A stretch of DNA of 64,000 nucleotides from JANQEU01 sp965228045 (GCA_965228045.1 OZ245789.1:2542001-2606000); one strand, 5' to 3'. Counted from the stretch's first letter, positions 34,113 through 43,743 are shown. Program-made: numbers and translations. The notes: generated by a model not told the origin, from the sequence alone.

Positions 34113-35948
34113 TTATAGCTGCTTTTGGCCATCAATCCATCTATCTACATGTTTTTCCAATATAGACAGCGGCATCGCGCCTCCACCCAAAATGGTATCA
34201 TGAAAGTCTTTAATATCAAAATTCTCACCAAGTTGAGCTTCGGCTTTGGCTCTCAACTCCTGAATCTTCAGCATACCTATTTTGTAGCCCGTTGCTTGTC
34301 CCGGTATTACCATGTATCGTCTCACCTCCGCTCTAATAGCCCCATCAGAGATGGAAGAGTTTTCTCTAAAATACTTCACACCATCTTCTTCTGTCCAGCC
34401 TTTGGAATGAAGCCCTGTATCCACAACTAACCGAATGGCACGCCAAATTTCGTTAACCAGGCGTCCGAAATCATAGTACGGATTTTGGTAACCGCCCATT
34501 TCCTTTGCCAGAATTTCAGAGTATAGCGCCCAGCCCTCTACATAGGCATTAAAGCCTCCTTGAGTTCTAAACTTAGGCACCGATTCCAATTCCTGAGCAA
34601 TAGATATTTGCATGTGGTGCCCCGGATTTCCTTCGTGATAAGCCACTCCCTCCATAGTAGATTTGGGCATACTGGTCATATCGGATAAATGTGCATAATA
34701 GGTGCCTGAGCGTGAGCCATCCGGTGTGCCTGGCCAATAATGTTGTGGGGCACCATCCTGCTCTCGAAAAGACTCTACACGTTTTACTACCAAATCGGCC
34801 TTGGGCAAAATGCCGAAATAATCGGGCAGCCTGGCAGTAATTGAATCTAAAAACATTTTAGAATCATCCAGGTAAGCTTGTCGACCTTCATCGGTATTAG
34901 GGTAAAAGAACTGCGGGTCAGAATTGACAAATTGGAAAAACTCCTGTAAGTTGCCTTCAAACCCTACTTTATCTTTTATTGCCTTCATTTCTTCCTGAAT
35001 TCGCGCAACTTCTTTAAGTCCTATCTCATGAATTTCATCAGCAGTAAGATCTGTGGTGGTTGATAATTTCAGCCTGTGATTATAGTACTCTTGCCCGTTA
35101 TCATGCCTGCTTACACCGGTAGGAGCCTCTTCTGCATTAGCCATTTCAGTCTTTAACCAGGTCAGCAGGTTTTCATAGGCAGGTTTAAAATATCGGGTCA
35201 AGGCCAATTCAGCATTTGTTTGTAACATGTCAGCACCTTCAGCATCGATCTCATTCGCCTTCTGTAAAGCCTCGATTTTGTTCGACACATCGTTCCATAA
35301 AGGGGAATTCTTTTCAGAGTCATTAAAAGGATAGCCATCCAGAAGTGCCTCTGTTTGCGAAATGGTTATTTCAAATGAAAACTTTGGAGGGAGAATGCCT
35401 TGCTCGGCTTGTTTTTTTGCGCGTTCGTTTAATTGATTGATGGCTCGTCCTAACTCCTCAATTCTGGAAATGTAATTCTGCATGTCCGAAAGACTATCCA
35501 CTCTGTGTAAATTGATCAGCATGTTAGGCAATTGAGTATGTATGGCTGTCATTTGATCATACACATAGTTCATGTTCCTAAACTTTGCCCCTTCCTTCAT
35601 TTGTTCATACTGATACACCCATAAATCATAAGAGAGCTTATCATCCGCACTTAATTTTTCATAATCAAAAGTTGATTTTAACTCATCTACACTAGCTGCT
35701 GCCCATTTCAGTTGTTTTTCTTCGGCAGCTTCACTCATGTCGTCTATTTTGTCATACAAATCTTTGCGGCCTTGAACGGTCAGGGTTATCGGACTTTCCT
35801 GTAGCATTTCTTCGTATTTAGCGTCAAACCAGGCGTTGATTTCACTACTGATTTCTTCACTTGACTTTTCTGGTTCCGAACAACCAAGGGTGAAGACCAT
35901 CAATGCGCTAATGATTAGCGAGGAATTGAATTTCAAATATTGCTGCAT
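34113..35948 (-). CDS. DUF885 family lipoprotein (putative metallopeptidase)
   Basis: Exported lipoprotein of 611 residues: signal SSLIISALMVFTLGCSEPEK (lipobox LGC near residue 23). The DUF885 hallmark, VAYHEGNPGHHMQISIAQEL near residue 445, contains an H-E-x-x-x-x-H-H arrangement like the zinc site of M32-type carboxypeptidases. It is followed by GFNAYVEGWALYSEILAKEM with a conserved glutamate. The C-terminal RRYMVIPGQATGYKIGMLKI is also typical. Proteins of this family are taken as peptidases of the periplasm or cell surface, but the reaction has been shown for few. The gene is monocistronic. Confidence 0.9.
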   Translation of the reverse strand: MQQYLKFNSSLIISALMVFTLGCSEPEKSSEEISSEINAWFDAKYEEMLQESPITLTVQGRKDLYDKIDDMSEAAEEKQLKWAAASVDELKSTFDYEKLSADDKLSYDLWVYQYEQMKEGAKFRNMNYVYDQMTAIHTQLPNMLINLHRVDSLSDMQNYISRIEELGRAINQLNERAKKQAEQGILPPKFSFEITISQTEALLDGYPFNDSEKNSPLWNDVSNKIEALQKANEIDAEGADMLQTNAELALTRYFKPAYENLLTWLKTEMANAEEAPTGVSRHDNGQEYYNHRLKLSTTTDLTADEIHEIGLKEVARIQEEMKAIKDKVGFEGNLQEFFQFVNSDPQFFYPNTDEGRQAYLDDSKMFLDSITARLPDYFGILPKADLVVKRVESFREQDGAPQHYWPGTPDGSRSGTYYAHLSDMTSMPKSTMEGVAYHEGNPGHHMQISIAQELESVPKFRTQGGFNAYVEGWALYSEILAKEMGGYQNPYYDFGRLVNEIWRAIRLVVDTGLHSKGWTEEDGVKYFRENSSISDGAIRAEVRRYMVIPGQATGYKIGMLKIQELRAKAEAQLGENFDIKDFHDTILGGGAMPLSILEKHVDRWIDGQKQL

Positions 35949-36231
35949 AATTATGAAGTTAAGGGCATAGTTTTTTGCATCTGTAAGTTAGTGCAAGTGT
36001 GATGAAAGATATGAGAAGTAAGGTCCGGGGAGTAAGAAAAAGTGTTCTTCATTTTGAAAGAGCTAGTATAACCGGTGGAGTCTGTTGCATCGAGCAGCAA
36101 AAAGTTACTGTGAAGGATTGTAGCAATAGTGAAAAGGAGATAGAATTGCACTCAGGCTAATGGTAACAACAAAGGTAACTTAGCGATTTCCACTCTATTG
36201 ATTATAACTGATTTTCGAATCCGTTATTCTT

Positions 36232-36519
36232 TTAAAAAATCAAATTGGTATCCTGTCTTCCTATAATTGCGATGATTTCAACCCTCTCATTTTCAACTCT
36301 ATAAAATATGCTATCAGATCCACATACACATCTTCGGTACCCGGATCTTATATGATCAACTGCTTCAAAAGCATAGGGACGCTTTGCAATGATCTCAAGG
36401 TAGTCAAAAAAAGTGTTGAAATACTTGTCAGATTACTGTTCGCCAAACTTTTGAAGGCCGAATTGATGAATTCGTATTAAGTCTTCCTTGGCAGCTTGAC
36501 TAAGTTTATACTCCGCCAT
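36232..36519 (-). pseudogene. ParE/RelE toxin gene with an in-frame stop
   Basis: Frame starting ATG 36519 reads MAEYKLSQAAKEDLIRIHQF, GLQKFGEQ, then TAA, then continues in frame SDKYFNTFFDYLEIIAKRPY, IRSGYRRCVCGSDSIFYRVE and VEIIAIIGRQDTN to a stop at 36232. The full frame, 95 codons, has the complete ParE plan including R-x-x-x-x-G-R-Q-D at the end. The stop replaces what is usually a Gln codon (Q-x-SDKYF). The product would end after 28 residues, so the toxin should be dead while its antitoxin is intact. Its start overlaps the end of the antitoxin gene. Confidence 0.85.
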
Positions 36520-36751
36520 TAAAAGATTCCTTAGACTGCTTCAATATGTCTTCTTTGGAATCAGAAGTGAAGCCACTTCTTTCAGCTTTATCTAGTTTTT
36601 CCCTTATCCAATCGACTTGACTCTGTTGACTTCTTGCTTGTCTTATCAAGTCGTTAATCAACTCACTCTTACTAGAGTATTCTTTGCTATCCACCTGACG
36701 TTTAAGCCACTCATCATTGGGTTCTGTTAGAGAAATACTTTGTCTCGCCAT
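36506..36751 (-). CDS. parD: ParD-type antitoxin (ribbon-helix-helix)
   Basis: Antitoxin of 81 residues with an RHH/CopG N-terminus (SISLTEPNDEWLKRQVDSKEY, then SSKSELINDLIRQAR, the S-x-S-E-x-x-x-x-x-x-R signature) and an acidic toxin-binding tail (ILKQSKESFNGGV). It forms a dimer that binds its own promoter and holds ParE inactive. It overlaps the broken parE by 14 bases. With the toxin disabled, the protein may only act as a repressor or as an anti-addiction factor against relatives. Confidence 0.88.
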   Translation of the reverse strand: MARQSISLTEPNDEWLKRQVDSKEYSSKSELINDLIRQARSQQSQVDWIREKLDKAERSGFTSDSKEDILKQSKESFNGGV

Positions 36752-36929
36752 CTCTTTAAGTTGATGTAATTATACACCAATATAACACCAAATTTGATTT
36801 TTTTTCTTGCACGCGATTTTTCCCAATGGAAGTTCACCTCAGTGTCCAATCCGATAACTATTCCAGGAAGCATTATGATTCGTTTTAAAGATAGGGACCT
36901 GGATATAGTCCAATTTCCGTACAGCCTCA

Positions 36930-36956
36930 ATCAGGAATAAGTTACGGCACAGGACC
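36930..36956 (+). repeat. 27-bp remnant matching an IS110 transposase gene
   Basis: ATCAGGAATAAGTTACGGCA onward matches 26472-26498 inside the first IS110 transposase at 24 of 27 positions (the IRNKLLHRI coding stretch). The surrounding 224-bp gap (36752-36975) contains no gene. It may be the scar of a former element or a chance match. Confidence 0.4.
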
Positions 36957-36975
36957 TTAACTCATATAATTGACA

Positions 36976-38220
36976 TTAATTACTCATTTTTATAATGTGA
37001 TAATTTTCAGCCAATGTTTCTGGTGGGTTGAATTTTCCTGTTTGGGATTGCTCTAAAAATGATTCAATCAATTTCAAAAGCTTGACATATAGCTCTAGTT
37101 GTAGTTCTGTTATATGAATATCAGGTTGTGCCCACTTATGGCGATAGAGATACCTCATATGAAAGCTCGAAGCATAAGCATCATGAGAAAACCACTTTCT
37201 CTCTGAAGCATGCACCATTAGTGGAGAGGTTATACCTTTGAAAAGGGCGAATGATTTATCTGCTCTTGTATTTGCAATCATGAAAATTGGGAAATCGTAT
37301 TCATCCTTATGTTTATTTATTTCTTTTGCCAAATCGGGCCATCCAAATTTGGACAGCAGATAGAGCTTGGCTAACCACCTCAATTTAGTTTCCTCCATAG
37401 TCGTTTCCAGTGAAACGAATCCATCCAATCTATCCACTTCATGTAGAAATTTAAATCCTACCTGGGCGCCGGCACTGTGTCCGAAATAATAAACCTTACT
37501 ATTTTCACTTACCAAAGTTTGAGCAAACTCCATCAATCTTCTTGGGAGTTTTGTGTCGTCAAATTTTACACCTTCATAGCCATAAGTTCTACTTTCAAAA
37601 GGCAAGTGAAAGTTGGCTGATATGACAATATAGCCACGTGATGCAAAATATTCGGATAAAATGAAATTGTCATCAGAAGCTGCCTGCGCTCCATGGTGGT
37701 AGATAATTATTGGAAAGTCTTTAGCCTCTTTAAGTTTTTGATAATAGGATTTTGTTTTGTACTCTGAAAGATCATCTAGCACTTCGAAGTAATCTGCACC
37801 GTAATCGATGGAGTCATATTTTGTGATTTCCAATGATAGATTGTATTTAACAAAGAAGGTGTCCTCCTTTTGCTGAAGTGGTTCATACACGCTTTCCAAA
37901 TCCGGTCTCAGGTTTCTATGCCTTAAATCCCCATAGGTGAGGGGTGGGGTGTATGGAACATCAATAATAGGGTGCCATATCTGAACAAATAGCGGAGTTG
38001 GTCCTTTGTAGTCATATTGTTCATAACTAACGGAGGTATCAGGTAAAAAATCGAAACGCACCTCATTGTCAAATATCAGGGTATCACAGAACCCAACTGT
38101 ATATTCTCCCAGGTCTATGTATGAATAAAAGGAATCCGAGGTTTGCACTGAATCAGACTTTTGTGAATAACATGTCTCTACTATTAGTGATATACAAAAT
38201 ATGAGCAGTATCCTGGTCAT
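36976..38220 (-). CDS. Exported alpha/beta hydrolase
   Basis: Secreted hydrolase of 414 residues with signal peptide MTRILLIFCISLIVETCYSQ. Catalytic landmarks: oxyanion-hole region DFPIIIYHHGAQAASDDNF (about 165-183), nucleophile elbow VYYFGHSAGAQVGFKFLHEV (G-H-S-A-G, Ser about 243), and a late histidine in HMRYLYRHKWAQPDIH. The arrangement resembles PAF-acetylhydrolase/dienelactone-hydrolase-like exported esterases of Bacteroidota. It probably acts on an ester or lipid in the periplasm. It is monocistronic; the substrate is unknown. Confidence 0.82.
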   Translation of the reverse strand: MTRILLIFCISLIVETCYSQKSDSVQTSDSFYSYIDLGEYTVGFCDTLIFDNEVRFDFLPDTSVSYEQYDYKGPTPLFVQIWHPIIDVPYTPPLTYGDLRHRNLRPDLESVYEPLQQKEDTFFVKYNLSLEITKYDSIDYGADYFEVLDDLSEYKTKSYYQKLKEAKDFPIIIYHHGAQAASDDNFILSEYFASRGYIVISANFHLPFESRTYGYEGVKFDDTKLPRRLMEFAQTLVSENSKVYYFGHSAGAQVGFKFLHEVDRLDGFVSLETTMEETKLRWLAKLYLLSKFGWPDLAKEINKHKDEYDFPIFMIANTRADKSFALFKGITSPLMVHASERKWFSHDAYASSFHMRYLYRHKWAQPDIHITELQLELYVKLLKLIESFLEQSQTGKFNPPETLAENYHIIKMSN

Positions 38221-38348
38221 TTTGATTGTGGTTGTCTTTTAGCCGAATTCACTTAAAGATAGGGAATTACCCATCTGCTCCAATTATGAGATCATGGATA
38301 GCCCACATCTTTAATACAGCATCAATTAGGAATATATTAATTCCTGGT

Positions 38349-39323
38349 TTACTTCGTGTCAGAAAGAACCTCCACAGAATTCAGCTCCGGACTGCCACCT
38401 CGATTGGCACACCCAGCCGCAATGTAGATCGTGCCATCAATAACGGCAGCATTGGTACCATGACGCCCCTGGTTGAGAAATGGCTTTTCCGTCCAGGTGC
38501 CTGCATCAGGATCAAAGGCATAAACCTGCTTATAAGCCAGCTCCTCGTTTGTTTCACCTCCCATATAGTACACCTGGCCATCCAGTACCACTGCGCCACC
38601 ACCGGCAGCGGGAGCAGGCATTTCATTTTCAAAAGTGGTCCATGTTTTGGTTTTGAAATCGTACTGATCCACGGTGGCGTTCACTTTTCCAAAAAAGGCA
38701 AAAAAGTCATCGTCTTCATGGTAACTCGTGTTTCGACCTCCCAGGGCAATCAATTTGTCCTCAAAGATCACAGCCGCACTGTGATCCCGTATGCTGGGCG
38801 CATCAGACAAAGTCGTCCATGTATTTGCTTCAGGGTCATAGACGTCAAACATGGCACTGGTGCCGCTCGTGTGACCCAGTGTGATCCCGTTGACAATGTA
38901 AATCCTGCCCTCGTAAACTGTGACTCCGGCGCCACCACGCCTGCGGTCCTCCGGGATCTCCAATGCCTGCGACCATTCATCTGCCGCCGGATCATAGGCA
39001 TAAACGTGGGTGAGGGGAGGCTCTTCCGGAAAGCTTCCGGTAAGTCCACCTACCACGTAGATCTTATCTCCAACCGATACGGGCGTCATGTGGTGCATCT
39101 CAATAGGTGTTTCACCCATTGCGGTCCAGGTGTTGGTTTCCAGGTCATATTTCTCCACGGGTTTCACACCTCTGCCTCCAATCAGGTAAAGTTCGCCCTT
39201 GTGGGCCACAAAACCAGTTTCGTGTCTTTTGGTAGCCGAACCTTCAGTGGACAGAGTTTTCCATTGGGCCTGCAGGCCAAAACCAATCAATACAAACAGT
39301 GAAAGAATGAGATGCTTTTTCAT
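38349..39323 (-). CDS. Exported Kelch-repeat beta-propeller protein
   Basis: Start taken at ATG 39323 (KKHLILSLFVLIGFGLQAQ, signal peptide); the longer frame to 39353 adds ten residues before it. The mature protein, about 305 residues, consists of six Kelch repeats, each with a GG pair and Y-x(6)-W: ELYLIGGRGVKPVEKYDLET, KIYVVGGLTGSFPEEPPLTH, VYEGRIYIVNGIT, DKLIALGGRNTSYHEDDDFF, GQVYYMGGETNEEL, TIYIAAGCANRGGSP. This is a periplasmic or surface propeller, possibly sugar-binding or a galactose-oxidase-like scaffold without copper ligands. The function is unknown. Confidence 0.88.
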   Translation of the reverse strand: MKKHLILSLFVLIGFGLQAQWKTLSTEGSATKRHETGFVAHKGELYLIGGRGVKPVEKYDLETNTWTAMGETPIEMHHMTPVSVGDKIYVVGGLTGSFPEEPPLTHVYAYDPAADEWSQALEIPEDRRRGGAGVTVYEGRIYIVNGITLGHTSGTSAMFDVYDPEANTWTTLSDAPSIRDHSAAVIFEDKLIALGGRNTSYHEDDDFFAFFGKVNATVDQYDFKTKTWTTFENEMPAPAAGGGAVVLDGQVYYMGGETNEELAYKQVYAFDPDAGTWTEKPFLNQGRHGTNAAVIDGTIYIAAGCANRGGSPELNSVEVLSDTK

Positions 39324-39559
39324 AGAGCTTAAGATTTGTGGAGAAGTTAGCAAGGTATTTTCGGAATGCCATGATCCTTTGTGGGCTATCCTGTAATCCC
39401 TATGCTTATTAAATAATGTTTGAGCCTAACCATGTGTTAGAAAACTTTGTTGTACGGCGAGAAGAACCTGTAAAAGAGAACTAGATGGCTCCAATTATGA
39501 CTTAAATCAACGAATATTTAATTAGGTCAATTACTTTTATTCGGAATTAATGTATCGCT

Positions 39560-40357
39560 ATGAATCCAACAGAACTCACTTCGGAATTTGAAGCATTCCG
39601 CCCGACGCTCAAGTCTTATATCCTTCGAATGACTGCCAGTGTCCAGGATACAGAAGACATCGTTCAGGAAACTTACCTTAAGGCCCACACGAAGCTTGAG
39701 ACATTTAAAGGAGACTCTTCCCTGAAAACTTGGGTTTTTGCCATAGCCTCAAACCTGGCGCGTGATTTTCTCAAAGCCAGGAAGCGATGGCCGGAACACG
39801 TTACAGACATTGCCAAAGAAGCTGCGCTTGCCAATCCGCAATTCTTCCGGGAAGCGATGCAGATTCGCCAGACCTCACCTCAGGGCAATTTTGAGATTAA
39901 GGAGCATATCTCATTTTGCTTTACCTGCGTGTCCAAATCCTTGCCATTGTCCCAGCACCTGGCCTTACTGCTCAAAGAGGTCTACGAATTCAAAGTGAAG
40001 GAAATTGCAGAGATCATGGAGGAAACGGAAGCCATGGTAAAGTACCACCTGCACACGGCTCGTAGCAAAATGATCGAGATCTTTGATCGCCGCTGTTCCC
40101 TGATCAACAAAGAAGGGATTTGTCATCAATGCACCGAACTTAATGGTATTTTCAATCCGAAACAGAATACACAGGAGGAGCTTTCCAAAATCCAAATGGT
40201 CCGGGATGCGGAATCCAGGGATAAACAACATCTCTTTGATCTGCGAATCAAAATTCTCCAGGGCCTGGACCCATTCGAATCCGGTGCGGCGGAGCTTCAG
40301 CTTCACCACCTGGAACACAATCGAAAGGTGATGGAAGATTATTTGGAAAAAAATTAG
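39560..40357 (+). CDS. ECF-type RNA polymerase sigma factor with C-terminal extension
   Basis: Sigma-70 family factor of 265 residues. Region 2 at about 8-75 (FRPTLKSYILRMTASVQDTEDIVQETYLKA, then SLKTWVFAIASNLARDFLKA) and region 4 at about 115-170 (LLLKEVYEFKVKEIAEIMEE, then TEAMVKYHLHTARSKMIE) are clear. A further ~90 residues follow, with a paired-cysteine motif CHQCTEL near residue 196 and a helical tail. No anti-sigma gene is adjacent. The extension may do that job, as in ECF groups with fused regulatory tails. The SRPBCC gene 55 bases downstream is probably co-transcribed. Confidence 0.9.
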   Translation: MNPTELTSEFEAFRPTLKSYILRMTASVQDTEDIVQETYLKAHTKLETFKGDSSLKTWVFAIASNLARDFLKARKRWPEHVTDIAKEAALANPQFFREAMQIRQTSPQGNFEIKEHISFCFTCVSKSLPLSQHLALLLKEVYEFKVKEIAEIMEETEAMVKYHLHTARSKMIEIFDRRCSLINKEGICHQCTELNGIFNPKQNTQEELSKIQMVRDAESRDKQHLFDLRIKILQGLDPFESGAAELQLHHLEHNRKVMEDYLEKN

Positions 40358-40412
40358 CGTTGCGCCTATCATTTTGAATCGCCCGGTCGTCTAAAGACAA
40401 ATTTTATTCAAA

Positions 40413-40913
40413 ATGAAGTTAACCTTAATGCTAATTATTATGAGTACCACTGTATCGCTGGCGCAAAATGGAAAGGCCAGCACGGTAAAAAAGACATTCA
40501 GTCGTGAAACCACCGTAAGTACCACCATTGCCGCTGATCCTTCGATCGTTTGGGCCTTGCTAACCAATGCCTCAGACTACCCAAGATGGAACAGTACGGT
40601 TGTTTCCATCGAAGGAGAAATCCGGTTAGGAGAGAAGCTAAAATTGAAATCTACGTTGGACGAAAAGAGGACGTTCAAACTGAAGGTCAAGGAGTTTCAA
40701 TCTGAGAGAAGACTTGTTTGGGGAGATGGAAAAGGGGAGAGAGTATATACTTTATCGGAAGGTGATCAGGGTGTGGTTTTTACGATGACCGAAAAGATTG
40801 GAGGTTTGATGTTTCCTATGTACGCGAAATACATTCCTCCCTTTGACGAATCATTCGAGCAGTTTGCTGCTGATCTGAAGCGAGAGGCGGAGAAGATCGA
40901 AAAAGGAAATTAA
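40413..40913 (+). CDS. Exported SRPBCC (START-like) protein
   Basis: Protein of 166 residues with a signal peptide (MKLTLMLIIMSTTVSLAQ) and a helix-grip fold pattern: FSRETTVSTTIAADPSIVWALLTNASDYP (the first strand and A-x-x-x-V-W-x-x-L-x-N motif), WNSTVVSIEGEIRLGEKLKL, and the long C-terminal helix FEQFAADLKREAEKIEKG. Members bind hydrophobic ligands. Export is unusual for this family but frequent in Bacteroidota. It follows the sigma-factor gene and ends in a bidirectional terminator. Confidence 0.85.
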   Translation: MKLTLMLIIMSTTVSLAQNGKASTVKKTFSRETTVSTTIAADPSIVWALLTNASDYPRWNSTVVSIEGEIRLGEKLKLKSTLDEKRTFKLKVKEFQSERRLVWGDGKGERVYTLSEGDQGVVFTMTEKIGGLMFPMYAKYIPPFDESFEQFAADLKREAEKIEKGN

Positions 40914-40919
40914 AAGGAG

Positions 40920-40943
40920 GGGTGGGTGTTCATTCACCCACCC
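40920..40943. terminator. Bidirectional hairpin between convergent genes
   Basis: GGGTGGGTG (40920-40928) pairs perfectly with CACCCACCC (40935-40943) over a six-base loop, followed by AAAA on one side and preceded by TTAAAA on the other. It overlaps the last codons of the DUF4249 gene and serves both it and the SRPBCC gene. Confidence 0.75.
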
Positions 40944-42114
40944 AAAATTCAGGTTTTACATTACTCGCAATGTCAATACAGGAAGCGCACCTAAAGTCAA
41001 TAAGATTAACAATCTGCGGCATAGTTGGTGTCGGCACCTCAAGATTAAAGACAAGTAACCCGGGATTCATATTCCAAAAAAATGCCAGATTATCCACCGT
41101 AGATTGCCTGATTGTTTGAGAACATCTTATCGGATATGGAGCAGGTTTCCATGGATCGGAAAACTCCGTGGCACTGAAAAATTCACGAATCTCACTTACG
41201 CCCGAAACCTCAAAGAAGCCAAGAACAGACTCATCCGGATTGGTGATAGAGGTAATGTTGCCAATGATCTCCCCTTGTTGTTTATCAAATAGTGAACCGC
41301 TTTCATTGTTGGCTTTAAGTCTTCGATAGTAGTCATAAGCATCCTTATTAAGGGCATATTGCCTGACAAGATAAGATATTCGTGTGCGTGTTTTTTGACT
41401 TGATTGAGGTATGAACCTCAAGGGAAATTCGCGGACAAATGTTGAGTTTTTGCCCAGTGATTCGGTAATCAGGATTTGATTTGAACTACTTGTAGACCAG
41501 CAATTCCCAATATCCTCATCCCTCCGGAACAACTGATCTCGGTCCGGATCGTATTCCCAGGCAGAGGGATAGGGTACCTTTATTTGATAAGTCTCTTCAA
41601 ATTCGTACCTGAAATATTTTGCTCTCCCTGATTCATCACGAGTATTGATAAAAAACTGTATGCCTCCGCTAAACTCGTCCGTTTCCGGATTTATAATCTC
41701 GGCGTAGCGAGCATAAATGCTGTCTATGCGAGGAGAAGGAGTTAAGCCTTGGATGCCACTGGCATACATCGAGCCATCTGACAGGGATATTTCCAATTGA
41801 TAATTTCGCCCATACTCAGCGCCGAACATTTCATTGGATTGGTACCTGCCAGAATCTATCTCTGTGTATGAGATTTCTTCTTCACCGTCAATTTTAACAG
41901 TGACTTTAGCATCGGTCACATATTCCCGTATTGTGGAATTTATTGATCGGGTATAGCTAAGGCTTAGACTGTGGTGGTCTGTTTTATCTGTGATGACAGC
42001 ATCCACCACCATAGCTCTTTTAACTTCCCCAAATGAAACATCAAAAGGTTCTACGCAGCTTATTGCGATCATTAGAAAACACGAGAAAATGATGAGTTTG
42101 GTGCTATTTGCCAC
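40930..42114 (-). CDS. DUF4249 lipoprotein
   Basis: Lipoprotein of 394 residues (signal IIFSCFLMIAISCVEPFDVSF with the lipobox at AISC and the typical CVEPF start of the family). Family features are VVDAVITDKTDHHSLSLSYTRS and AKVTVKIDGEEEISYTEID, which form a beta-sandwich, and a long strand-rich C-terminal domain with late cysteines (CSQTIRQS, FRCASCIDIASN). DUF4249 genes usually sit beside a TonB-dependent receptor and take part in outer-membrane uptake. No receptor is next to this one, so it is an orphan copy. Confidence 0.85.
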   Translation of the reverse strand: MANSTKLIIFSCFLMIAISCVEPFDVSFGEVKRAMVVDAVITDKTDHHSLSLSYTRSINSTIREYVTDAKVTVKIDGEEEISYTEIDSGRYQSNEMFGAEYGRNYQLEISLSDGSMYASGIQGLTPSPRIDSIYARYAEIINPETDEFSGGIQFFINTRDESGRAKYFRYEFEETYQIKVPYPSAWEYDPDRDQLFRRDEDIGNCWSTSSSNQILITESLGKNSTFVREFPLRFIPQSSQKTRTRISYLVRQYALNKDAYDYYRRLKANNESGSLFDKQQGEIIGNITSITNPDESVLGFFEVSGVSEIREFFSATEFSDPWKPAPYPIRCSQTIRQSTVDNLAFFWNMNPGLLVFNLEVPTPTMPQIVNLIDFRCASCIDIASNVKPEFWVGE

Positions 42115-42285
42115 GTTTACGTTGCGTTACAAATTTACTGGATCCTAAATTCTTTGTCAGGATGATCAAAGGCAAGTTAGTCAGATTGATGATGAATTTC
42201 GGGTAATTCTACTTAGAATGAAGATCTCAAACGCCTTGTAGAATTCCGAAATTGGTATATTTAACTTTCTGATTAATAATGTATT

Positions 42286-43704
42286 ATGAGGTATTTTTTT
42301 GTTATTCTTTTGCTATCGTTCGTACTGTCTTGTAAGGAGGAAGCAAACAAAATAGATCCGGTTTTATCTGTATCCGTTCAGGGAATTACAGTGAAAGGTT
42401 CTGAACAGACTTCAACCTTTGAGATTAAGTCCAATGGAAGTTGGAATATTGTCACAACTAGCGAGTGGGTTATGTTTAGTAGCTTGACCGGAACCGGTGA
42501 TGCTATCATAAAAGTTAACTTTGAAGTTAATCCTAAAAGAATAGCCAGAGAGGGGGTCATTGTTGTATCTCAGGACAACCTGAGCGAGAGAATTCAACTT
42601 AATCAGGAGGGAAATCCAAATCAACCATTTATTTCGGATCCTTTTGTGTTCGAAATGCCAGCAGATGAAAGTGAAATGAGACCTGTTACCAGCCTGGAAC
42701 TTTCTAAAGAAATGGGAATAGGATGGAACATAGGTAATTCACTCGATGCTGTTGGTGGAGAGACACATTGGGGTAACCCTCAAATCTCAAAGAGACTCAT
42801 AGATTCAGTCAAACATGCTGGTTTTAATTCGGTTAGAATCCCGGTGGCATGGAGTAAGTTTTCAAATGAACGTGATTACATCATCGAAGATTATTTCATG
42901 TTGAGAGTGGAGACTGTAGTAAATTATGTGCTGGACAATGAGATGTACGCCATCATCAATATTCACTGGGATGAAGGATGGATGCAACCAACCTATGATG
43001 ATGAGTATGCAGTCAATTACCGGCTTAATGCAATGTGGAAGCAAATCGCTTCCCATTTTAGAGATTATGACGACCATCTGCTTTTCGCAGGAACCAATGA
43101 GGTACTGGTTACGGGTGAATATGGAACACCCTTGGAAGAAAATTATACAGTACAAAATGGGTTTAACCAAAACTTTGTAACTACCGTACGCAACACGGGC
43201 GGAAGAAATGTGTTCAGGCATTTAATAGTCCAGGGGTACAACACAAATATTGATCATACGATTAATTTTGCAAGGATTCCAAAGGACACGGTGGAGGACA
43301 GATTGTTCATGGAGGTCCATTATTACGATCCCTATAATTTCACTTTAAATGAAGACAGTGAGATCCATCAATGGGGTGAAATATCAGAGGACCCACAGTC
43401 AACGGAGAACTGGGCTAATGAAGTATGGGTAGATGCCCAATTTGAAAAAATGCAAACAAATTTTATCAACGAGGGCGTTCCGGTAATCCTTGGGGAATAT
43501 GGAGTGATAAAAAGAGAAGAGGTAACCGACCACGATATCTATCGGAAGTACTATCTGGAGTACGTGACGAATTCTGCAGTTGAACACGAACTTGTACCCT
43601 TTTATTGGGACAATGGTTATGACGGGAATTATGGTTTTGCCTTGTTTGATCGAGAAACCGGTGACATAATAGAGCCGGAATTGATTGAAGTTATCATCGA
43701 TTAA
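42286..43704 (+). CDS. Glycoside hydrolase family 5 lipoprotein with N-terminal BACON domain
   Basis: Surface or periplasmic endoglycanase of 472 residues. Lipoprotein signal MRYFFVILLLSFVLSC; BACON domain at about 28-108 (TSTFEIKSNGSWNIVTTSEW and RIAREGVIVVSQDN); GH5 barrel from about 125. GH5 landmarks: MGIGWNIGNSLDAVG, NSVRIPVAWSKF, IINIHWDEGW, LLFAGTNEVLVTG with the acid/base Glu in the NE pair, FMEVHYYDPYNFT, the nucleophile Glu in VPVILGEYGVIKR and the closing Trp in FYWDNGYDGNYGFAL. It most resembles GH5_2/GH5_4-type cellulases/xyloglucanases. No other polysaccharide-utilisation genes adjoin it. Confidence 0.93.
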   Translation: MRYFFVILLLSFVLSCKEEANKIDPVLSVSVQGITVKGSEQTSTFEIKSNGSWNIVTTSEWVMFSSLTGTGDAIIKVNFEVNPKRIAREGVIVVSQDNLSERIQLNQEGNPNQPFISDPFVFEMPADESEMRPVTSLELSKEMGIGWNIGNSLDAVGGETHWGNPQISKRLIDSVKHAGFNSVRIPVAWSKFSNERDYIIEDYFMLRVETVVNYVLDNEMYAIINIHWDEGWMQPTYDDEYAVNYRLNAMWKQIASHFRDYDDHLLFAGTNEVLVTGEYGTPLEENYTVQNGFNQNFVTTVRNTGGRNVFRHLIVQGYNTNIDHTINFARIPKDTVEDRLFMEVHYYDPYNFTLNEDSEIHQWGEISEDPQSTENWANEVWVDAQFEKMQTNFINEGVPVILGEYGVIKREEVTDHDIYRKYYLEYVTNSAVEHELVPFYWDNGYDGNYGFALFDRETGDIIEPELIEVIID

Positions 43705-43743
43705 AGGAAAATCCAATGCTTACCTAGTCGGTCCGGTGGAGTT

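Noticed and set aside
38226..39302. Rightward 358-residue ORF
   Set aside because: It is antisense to the Kelch-repeat gene; its Gly/Cys/His pattern mirrors the repeats and it has no domain.
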